DNA of 64,000 nucleotides from Phoenix dactylifera. Taxonomy: Eukaryota > Streptophyta > Magnoliopsida > Arecales > Arecaceae. A model generated the notes under the pieces. The model saw nothing but the letters and a program-made list of their open reading frames with translations, made no database searches and had not been told where the DNA came from. Positions 58,101-64,000 of the stretch are shown one piece after another (within the stretch, counting starts at the first letter, position 1; every line of letters starts with the position of its first letter). The stretch covers positions 10,858,480 through 10,922,479 of the forward strand of contig NC_052404.1 of assembly GCF_009389715.1 (NCBI RefSeq), given 5' to 3'. The position numbers were made by a program, and so were the translations under genes.

Positions 58101-58702
58101 AGGGGGTACTTTTCTGGTGGTAGAATTCAGCCAATATAAGAGAAGTTAGTCAATCAACTGCTCCATCTTGAGTTCTTGGATCTTGACATTTGCACTATTA
58201 TCTATAGCATGATGCCAAGTTCTTGTCCAGTGTCGTGGAACACATCAATCTGAGTTTAAATGTGATCCAAATGTAGTTACTTACTACTTTCTGTTCAGCA
58301 GGGTTTAGTGTTTACTATTTAATGCAAATTTTCTAGGTTGATGGATTAGTAGCACTGATGGAAGGCGACCACATTGGACCCTTCAACTTGGGGAATCCTG
58401 GGGAGTTCACCATGTTGGAGCTGGCTGAGGTTTTGTCGAAACTTAAGATCGATTAGCTGAAATTTTCTGGTTCCTTCTTCCAAAATAACAATATTTCAAC
58501 TTCTACACAGGTAGTGAAGGAGACGGTCGATCCAAGCGCAACCATAGAGTTCAAACCCAACACTGCTGATGACCCTCATATGAGAAAGCCGGATATCACC
58601 AAGGCAAAAGAGCTGCTAAATTGGGAGCCAAAGATTTCATTGCGGCAAGGGCTGCCCCTGATGGTGACTGACTTCCGAAAGCGTGTTAACGAAGAGAAAT
58701 AA
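52105..58702 (+). CDS. UXS: UDP-glucuronate decarboxylase (UDP-xylose synthase), membrane-anchored
   Basis: Seven exons, 52105-52752, 53311-53458, 53863-53942, 56777-56860, 56975-57049, 58337-58429 and 58511-58702, give 439 residues, the usual length of the membrane type. A basic Ser-rich N-terminus precedes one membrane anchor (about 53-71), a Pro/Ser/Gly-rich stem, and the short-chain dehydrogenase core. The NAD-binding motif is [11 protein letters not shown] (133-143); STSEVYGDP (241-249) and YDEGK (271-275) contribute the active site. The enzyme converts UDP-glucuronic acid to UDP-xylose, the donor for xylan and xyloglucan; anchored forms act in the Golgi lumen. Introns 2-6 have GT-AG borders. 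Intron 1 instead begins ATATCCTG and ends AC, and only that split restores [17 protein letters not shown]. Intron 2 carries a MITE; intron 3 is 2.8 kb. UXS2/UXS4-like by architecture; exact orthology is undetermined. Confidence 0.95.
52753..53310 (+). other. U12-type AT-AC intron (intron 1 of UXS gene)
   Basis: The intron starts ATATCCTG (consensus ATATCCTT), ends AC, and has ATCCTTAAC at 53293-53301 (branch-site consensus TTCCTTAAC). The branch adenosine is about 10 nt from the 3' border, as minor-spliceosome introns require. Joining ATT (52750-52752) to AAG (53311) is in phase 0 and gives the conserved KTIKTNVMG of the enzyme family. No GT donor gives that peptide. Confidence 0.88.
53522..53705. 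mobile_element. GGTACC-rich hAT-type MITE (copy B)
   Basis: This is the same family as 24788-24968. It begins CATGGTTCGCGGTACC and ends GGCGAATCTTG, with inverted termini. GTCTGATG (53514-53521) and GTCTGAAG (53706-53713) form an 8-bp duplication with one mismatch. The 184-bp element sits in intron 2 of the UXS gene. Confidence 0.8.
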
Positions 58703-59377
58703 CTTGTAAGAGTAGCGAATCAAGTTTGTATCATGTGAAATGTGCTACCAATTGATTTTATTCATCTCTTGACAATTGAAATTTCTGCAAATCTGAAACT
58801 GCTTGCTTGCAACTCTCCTTGATGGCTTCCCGGTCGCAGGAGTGGTTATTTTTTTGATTGATTTCCATGTTATATTAGTTTTTCCTAACAAAACCACAGG
58901 TTGCTCGTATATCATTTGCCTTTTGTTTTGATGAAATAGATGTTGGTGTTTTCCTGTTAAATATATTGTATAAAGAAAGTACTTTAGACCCCAACACTCG
59001 CAGTCTTAACTGTTGGCACTCCTCTTGGTTGATGAAATGGTGAGGACCCGCCGGAAGTTCATGAAGTGAATGAATCAGCCATGCAACACACAAAACTACC
59101 TCCTAAGTTCGTTACTTTGGGATAATGGGGATTAGGCAAATTCTTTTCTTTTCTTTGGTTTTTTGCTTTGTTAAAACCTTCTTTTATAACTAAACGGAAG
59201 AAATTTTGCTCAAAATCTGGGTGGGGGTGAGAATTGAATCTGGGTCGCATAGTTTTGACGAATGTATGGAGTTTGCATGAGAAATTCAAGTTCTTCTTTA
59301 TAGTTTTGACGAATGATCTATTGATTTGCCGTCAGACATCCAATTTCTCTCTCTCAATGTCTTGCGACGGTGGAGGT

Positions 59378-59416
<39 letters not shown>

Positions 59417-60452
59417 TTTACTTAAAAGGGAAGCATGGAGCCACCCGAATTTATTGCATGAGAAACTATTTACAAGAGAAGGCAAGGAGATACAAAATTA
59501 GCTGTTACACATGAGACGGCAATCAGTTGGGTAAGGTTTGATTCTAGGAACATAAAAGAGTTGCAGAAGATTAGAGATGTTCAGGTGATCGGTCAGCACC
59601 ACGTTAGATGACTTAGCTCTTGGCCACTTAGATGAGTTAGGCAGGGGATCACCAAACGCCTACTGAGAATGTATTTCTTGGAAGTTGGGGTGAGTATAGA
59701 ATAGAAAAGATGGTGATTAGCCCCCCCTAATCTGAAAAAAAAACCAAAGGAAAAATAAACTTCATTCAACTTATGCCAAACATAGTCATCAGTTAGTGCA
59801 AACAATACTGGTGATTTTTTTGGAATGATCCATGCCATGCCTTTGTTTTTTTATTAAAAAAATATATGATATTTTGAGAAGAAAGTATTAATTGCTTAAT
59901 TCTATTTTGCACTAGAAAAGTTCGATTCTTAAATCATGCAAAATCGTTTTCTGATTCAGCCTATCCACGAGATCATCAAACTGATAATTTTCCAGCATTT
60001 TTCATTAACGAAAATTGTGAAGTTCCTTTTTAATAAATTAATTTGCAGTTCTGGATTGAAAAATGCTATAAGAAATAAGCTACACTACTCGATAGCCGCT
60101 ATTGCTTCTGATCATGAAGCTACACTATACACGGTGGTGCATTGCTGTTGATAGTTGTCTATCTCTTAATGGTGGTCATTTAATGTTGTAAAGCACTTTG
60201 CGGTGCAGGAGGATTAATGGTCATAAGAAATATAAATGGATCACGGCCATGACAATATATTAAGAATATGACCTTTTATTTATATTAATGCATTCTTGAA
60301 AACTTATTTTGGGTTGGCCCCCCGTTAGTGACATAGCAAATCTTATTATGCTGGATGCAATGGAAGGAGGCCGACTCCATGACGTTTAGGGCTGAAAAGA
60401 AGGCCTCCTTGGTACACGCACCAAGGCGATGGGATCAGGACCCTCGGATGGG
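58703..60452. other. UXS 3' flank and spacer, no further gene seen
   Basis: The first ~250 bp likely include the UXS 3' UTR. A (CT)n run lies at 59382-59412. The rest is AT-rich with short unsupported frames. The right end should contain the 3' UTR of the minus-strand peptide-precursor gene. Confidence 0.4.
59382..59412. repeat. (CT)n microsatellite
   Basis: An uninterrupted CT dinucleotide run of about 31 bp in non-coding sequence. Confidence 0.95.
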
Positions 60453-61166
60453 CTATTTGCGGAAGGCCCGTGCGGGTGGACCCTTAGGTGGGCTACCTTT
60501 GGAAGGCCCGGATGGAGGGATGGGTGTGCCTCTTGGCAGCATCGGAAATCTCATGCGTGCGGGTGGACCCTCGGGTGGGCTACCTTTGGAAGGCCCGGAT
60601 GGAGGGATGGGCACGCCTCTTGGCAGCATCGGAAATCTCATGCGTGCGGGTGGACCTTCGGGTGGGCTACCTTTGAAAGGCCCGGATGGAGGGATGGGCA
60701 CGCCTCTTGGCAACATCGGAAATCTCATGCGTGCGGGTGGACCCTCAGGTGGGCTACCTTTGGAAGGCCCGGATGGAGGGATGGGCACGCCTCTTGGTAG
60801 CATCGGAAATTTCATGCGTGCGGGTGGACCCTTAGGTGGGCTACCTTTGGAAGGCCCGGATGGAGGGATAGGTACGCCTCTTGGCAGCATCGGAAATCTT
60901 ATGCGTGCGGGTGGACCCTCAGGTGGGCTACTTTTGGAAGGCCCGGATGGAGGGATAGGTATGCCTCTTGGCAGCATCGGAAATCTCATGTGTGGAGGCA
61001 GAGGTCTCAGTTCTTCTATTCCTTGTGAGGTGGCGGAGATATGGTTAATGTAAAGCTCTTCCTTCGTCTGGGTCACAGATCTTGCTAAGCTTGAGAAGCA
61101 ACAAAGTACGAAGATCACCATAGCTTGTAGAGCTCCCATGCGCTTGAGATAGCCCGAACCAGCCAT
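60453..61166 (-). CDS. Secreted precursor with six tandem IDA-like (PIPPSGP) peptides
   Basis: A single-exon minus-strand frame, 237 residues from the ATG at 61166. The N-terminus MAGSGYLKRMGALQ leads into a hydrophobic stretch AMVIFVLCCFSSLA, typical of a signal peptide, with a likely cut near LARS-VTQ. A ~30-residue spacer (TKEELYINHISATSQGIEEL) is followed by six 29-residue units at 60468-60989, each of the form FPMLPRGVPIPPSGPSK then GSPPEGPPAR, and a short AFRK tail. LPKGVPIPPSAPSK is the core of IDA/IDL abscission peptides; IDA is a short secreted ligand of HAESA-type receptor kinases. Here the usual RHN end is replaced by GSP or SSP, recalling the SGPS core of the related PIP peptides. 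Units vary only at a few sites (I/V/T before PIPPS; one SGPF). Known IDA precursors carry one such motif. Family assignment is by motif; function is inferred. Confidence 0.75.
   Translation of the reverse strand: MAGSGYLKRMGALQAMVIFVLCCFSSLARSVTQTKEELYINHISATSQGIEELRPLPPHMRFPMLPRGIPIPPSGPSKSSPPEGPPARIRFPMLPRGVPIPPSGPSKGSPPKGPPARMKFPMLPRGVPIPPSGPSKGSPPEGPPARMRFPMLPRGVPIPPSGPFKGSPPEGPPARMRFPMLPRGVPIPPSGPSKGSPPEGPPARMRFPMLPRGTPIPPSGPSKGSPPKGPPARAFRK
60468..60989 (-). repeat. 87-bp coding tandem repeat, six units
   Basis: Six head-to-tail 87-bp units encode the 29-residue peptide repeats. Units differ at scattered positions, several of them silent (for example CTCATG/CTTATG and GGCAGC/GGTAGC on the plus strand). 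The frame is kept in all six. Confidence 0.95.
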
Positions 61167-61200
61167 ATCTACCTTGTTTCTTCTCATGACACCAACCGAG

Positions 61201-61210
61201 CTTTTTTATA
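61201..61210 (-). promoter_or_regulatory. Likely TATA box of the IDA-like gene
   Basis: TATAAAAAAG on the minus strand. Transcription would start about 25-32 nt downstream, near 61180. That puts the 61187 ATG outside the transcript and makes the 61166 ATG the first available start. Confidence 0.55.
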
Positions 61211-61250
61211 GCAGTGGGATTGGGACAAGGGGTGATAGGCGATATATATG

Positions 61251-61349
61251 CGATATCATAGCAGATTTAGCAAATCTATGAGGAGATTTTTTTTGAGATT
61301 TTTTTTTTTTGATTTTTTTTGATATCATAGCAGATTTAGCAAATCTATG
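61251..61349. repeat. Short direct duplication with palindrome
   Basis: GATATCATAGCAGATTTAGC followed by AAATCTATG occurs at 61251-61280 and 61320-61349. AGATTT-AGC-AAATCT within it is a perfect inverted repeat. It lies just upstream of the IDA-like gene's TATA box. Its significance is unknown. Confidence 0.6.
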
Positions 61350-61559
61350 GGCGATATAATAACATTTGTCTGTTTGGTTTTTTTTTTTTTTTTTTTCGTT
61401 TTTTTTTGTTTTTTTGTTTTTGTTTTTGATGCATGCCAAAGATAAGATCTCAACTGAACGGAAAACTAGCAAGACATTACTCCAGACAGTCAAAGAACAT
61501 CCCCCGGTTTCGGTGGAAAGTCAACGTGGACAGCTTGGCGAGCCAACCAATCCGCTGTC

Positions 61560-62345
61560 TCTTTACCTTCTCTGCAAATGTGAGACACCAGTGACAGCTG
61601 CTGATTTGGTCTCCGAGTTTTGATGTCTTGTAGTAGAGGAAGAAGAACAACTTTTAACTGGTTGTTGTATAACCCACTGTATAGCTATAGCTGTAAGAGA
61701 ATCACCTTGCAACCAGATTCTACAATCCTGAAACAGGATTGATGTATCGCATGATGGCAACCCAAGCCAAGCACCCACAAATTCAGCAAACGGGACAGAA
61801 AATAAAGTGCAAAGCCTTTCCACCAGCCAATAGAAGAGAACCATGATCAGTTTCTAATGATAAAAACCCTGCAGCAACACATCATTTTATTCATTAACGA
61901 GTAAGGGGATAGATGTCTTTGGAATCGAAGTGATGAATGTTTGCTTCCAGGATATAGGCATTGCTGCACTACTGAAAAAGTGATTCATTGCCGGGATCAC
62001 CTCATATTTGATGATCGGCCATAACCTCCTGAAAAAAAAAGGATTGGAAGCCATATGATCCTGGAGCCTTTTCACGATGCATGGACCGCAATGCTTCAGC
62101 AATTTCATCTTCCATCATGGGCGCAGTCAACACATCATTTTATTCATTAGCGACCTGAGATAAAGGTTCAAGTAGCCACAAATCATTTGGTTGTCCGAGA
62201 GACACCCTATGTTTCATAAAGTGATTCAAGATTAGATTTTGGATCTCTTCCTCCCAATCAGTTCTAATTCCTTGCTCAGTTTTAATTGCCATAATACAAT
62301 TACTTTGGCATCTTAGAACTGTAGCCCTATGAAAGGACTTGGTAT
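61560..62345 (-). pseudogene. LINE remnant: reverse transcriptase start and RNase H piece
   Basis: The minus strand reads MAIKTEQGIRTDWEEEIQNL near 62290, then MMEDEIAEALRSMH and SFFFRRLWPIIKYEVIPAMN with ISWKQTFITSIPKT near 61910, which is the N-terminal part of L1-type reverse transcriptase. At 61844-61690 an RNase H piece follows (FAEFVGAWLGL, then CRIWLQGDSLTAI). Most of reverse transcriptase between the two is missing and several stops interrupt the frame, so this is an internally deleted, inactive copy. Confidence 0.75.
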
Positions 62346-62422
62346 TCAGAGCACTCTTTCTTATTCATTGGACTATAGACTTTTGCTTCCAAAAAAAAAA
62401 AAGCTTTTGCAAACAAAAATCC

Positions 62423-62457
62423 TTAAACCCTAAACCCTAAACTCTAAACTCTAAACC
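62423..62457 (+). repeat. Interstitial telomere-like repeat
   Basis: TTAAACCCTAAACCCTAAAC continues as TCTAAACTCTAAACC. That is two perfect AAACCCT plant telomere units followed by two to three units with C-to-T change. It is far too short for a chromosome end. Confidence 0.75.
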
Positions 62458-63062
62458 AATCTCCGATTCACATAATGAAGTTCCTTTTGTACATTCATCT
62501 ATAATTCTTCTATTATATGTTTGGAATAGATTTCATTTTAAGTGATTTGAAAAAGCAAAATCTCGTTGAAAAATTCTATACATTTGAAACAGTGGTTTAT
62601 CAAAATTTTAAGAATCAATATATTTCTAAATATATTGATGAGAAAAGTCCAAAAAACCTTTGATTTCTCTTTCAACAATCATAATCATGCAAGTTGCACA
62701 TGTGGATTATGACAGGTCCTTAGTTAAGACAACATCCTCTAGTGCTGATGAGAATTCAGGCCACCTTGTTGAGCTTCTAAACTTTGAAGACTGAGAATTT
62801 CGGCATTTAAGGTTTCACCTTTTTGAAATAGATTACCCACTTTGTTTGTATTCCAGCCTCTAACAGCCTGTTTGACCCTGTAAGGGATGGGTCAGCCGAT
62901 TTGCTGGTGCGAGAGAGGAAGCACCACATCACGCATTTCAAATTATATTACGGATGTCATTCCAGCGTACTCAGAACCTCTCAAATCCGAAAGAAAAAAA
63001 GTCCCTCAATCCGCCTGAGCTTCGCAGCACTCCTGTCCCTCTCATACTAGACTCTACCTACG
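62458..63062. other. Spacer, no gene seen
   Basis: AT-rich to 62850, then mixed sequence. Only short unsupported frames are present. Confidence 0.4.
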
Positions 63063-63578
63063 TAGGGGTGGCAATTTATGATCTGACATGTCAACCTCAT
63101 ATATGAATGATTACTTTAAGCAAATTTAGGCTAGACATAAATGAGCTTGGATCCTAAATAGGTCAATCTATCTAAATCTGTTTATTAAATAGAATGGATT
63201 CAGATTTAAATTTTTGGCATATTTAACTTATTTTGACCTATTTAATAATTAGATTGGATTATGATCAGACCAGTTTAACTTATTTAAATCTGTTTAATCT
63301 ATTTGAAATCTACTTAACATGTTTTTAATATGTTTAACATGACCCGCCTAATATGTTTAACCCATTTAAATCTACTTAATCCATAAAAATCCTTTTAACC
63401 TATTTAATAAATAGGTTACATTGGCTGGGTCAGTTATCAGTGTAATAAATAGGTCATATTCAGGTTTAAAATTTTAACTTATTTAACAAATAAGTCAAAT
63501 TTGGGTTGATAAATTTTTAATCCGACCTGCGTCCGATCCAATCTGTTTCCGACCCGGCCGGACCGATTGCTGCCTCTA
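63063..63578. mobile_element. hAT-type MITE, same family as 20401-20851
   Basis: It begins TAGGGGTGGCAATTTATGA and ends GATTGCTGCCTCTA, whose complement is TAGAGGCAGCAATC. The interior matches the 20401 copy, including TTGATAAATTTTTAATCC near the right end. No clear target duplication is seen, so it is older or one border is slightly off. Confidence 0.6.
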
Positions 63579-63603
63579 GGCCTGAGTGCAAGACGAAGGT
63601 CTA

Positions 63604-64000
63604 TCAGCCTTCCTCGAGGGCTTCCCCTTGAGAGGAGGCAAACTCTGCTCGAGGACACTCTGTTCCTGATTCGAGTAACTTCTGTTTCAGAACATTAAAT
63701 GGAAGTTGATGGGAAGAGGAATCATTACACTTTTGCTGTAGTGAATCCCAGGTAGCAGCAGCTCCGCTTTGATTGTTTGCACGTAGGTGACCTCTCCTTC
63801 TTAGATGTATCAGTTCCTTCAGAATGAGCGGCCACCACCCTCCAAACTTCCTTCTTAGATGGAACTGAAGTTGAAGCAGAGGTAGAAGAAGACTGTGGTG
63901 GAGTTCAGTTAGTAGATACACTGCTGTGCTCCTCCAGCACCACAACCTTATGCTGTGGAGACTCAGTTCCTGGCGAACTGTGTGGCCCCTGCGCTCCTCA
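63604..64000 (-). pseudogene. Frame-shifted coding remnant at window edge, unidentified
   Basis: On the minus strand one frame reads QGPHSSPGTESPQHKVVVLE and, after a stop, SSSTSASTSVPSKKEVWRVV then GTDTSKKERSPT. A second frame continues ANNQSGAAATWDSLQQK, NVLKQKLLESGTECPRAEFA and ends GEALEEG before a stop at 63604. The Ser/Lys-rich composition and frame switch near 63780 suggest a degraded piece of a real gene. I do not recognise the family, and it may continue beyond 64000. Confidence 0.35.

Noticed and set aside
60355..61053. 232-codon plus-strand frame with GGL/PLEGPDGG repeats
   Set aside because: It is the antisense of the 87-bp coding repeat. The minus strand has a signal peptide, a TATA box and a known peptide core, so the plus frame is a by-product.
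61167..61187. Upstream ATG (MRRNKVD) as start of the IDA-like precursor
   Set aside because: It lies only about 15-23 bp from the TATA box and so probably upstream of the transcript start. It would also put a charged extension before the signal peptide.

Overview
The window looks like nuclear DNA of a flowering plant. Genes are split by introns of up to several kb, and the space between them is filled with LTR retrotransposons, LINE remnants and small non-autonomous DNA transposons. Intron sizes, GC-rich first exons and repeat content suggest a monocot with a large genome, possibly a palm. That placement is inference; no species-diagnostic sequence is visible.

Layout. 1-6.4 kb: a minus-strand array of three LTRs and two non-coding internal regions, belonging to one LTR-element family. 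7.0-18.9 kb (minus): the 5' seven exons of a NUDT9-type Nudix hydrolase gene; its 3' end is outside the window or lost. Its introns hold a solo LTR with a clean target duplication and a 444-bp tandem repeat beside exon 1. 19.2-20.9 kb: two hAT-type miniature elements. 21.4-27.0 kb (minus): a complete four-exon gene for an ankyrin-repeat/PGG membrane protein (ITN1-like), with a TRIM element and a MITE in its introns. 28.0-33.9 kb (minus): a decayed Ty3/gypsy element whose pol has largely been lost and which carries a palindromic minisatellite. 33.9-35.8 kb: an LTR fragment of another family. 37.3-38.3 kb: a 1-kb hAT-like element with a perfect 8-bp target duplication. 40.1-42.1 kb (minus): an intronless EXO70 exocyst gene. 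42.6-50.8 kb: LINE and LTR debris and simple repeats. 50.8-51.7 kb: a Mutator-like MITE and a short tandem repeat. 51.9 kb (minus): tRNA-Arg(UCG). 52.1-58.7 kb (plus): a complete seven-exon membrane-anchored UDP-xylose synthase gene, whose first intron has the signature of a U12-type AT-AC intron. 60.5-61.2 kb (minus): a small intronless secreted-precursor gene with six tandem 29-residue units, each carrying an IDA-like PIPPSGP core. 61.5-64 kb: LINE remnants, an interstitial telomere-like repeat, a hAT-type MITE and a frame-shifted coding remnant.

The genes are unrelated housekeeping or signalling genes (nucleotide hydrolysis, stress-linked membrane protein, secretory tethering, cell-wall sugar supply, peptide signal) and form no operon or pathway. 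The two most notable observations are the multi-copy IDA-like peptide precursor at 60.5-61.2 kb and the AT-AC intron in the UDP-xylose synthase gene.
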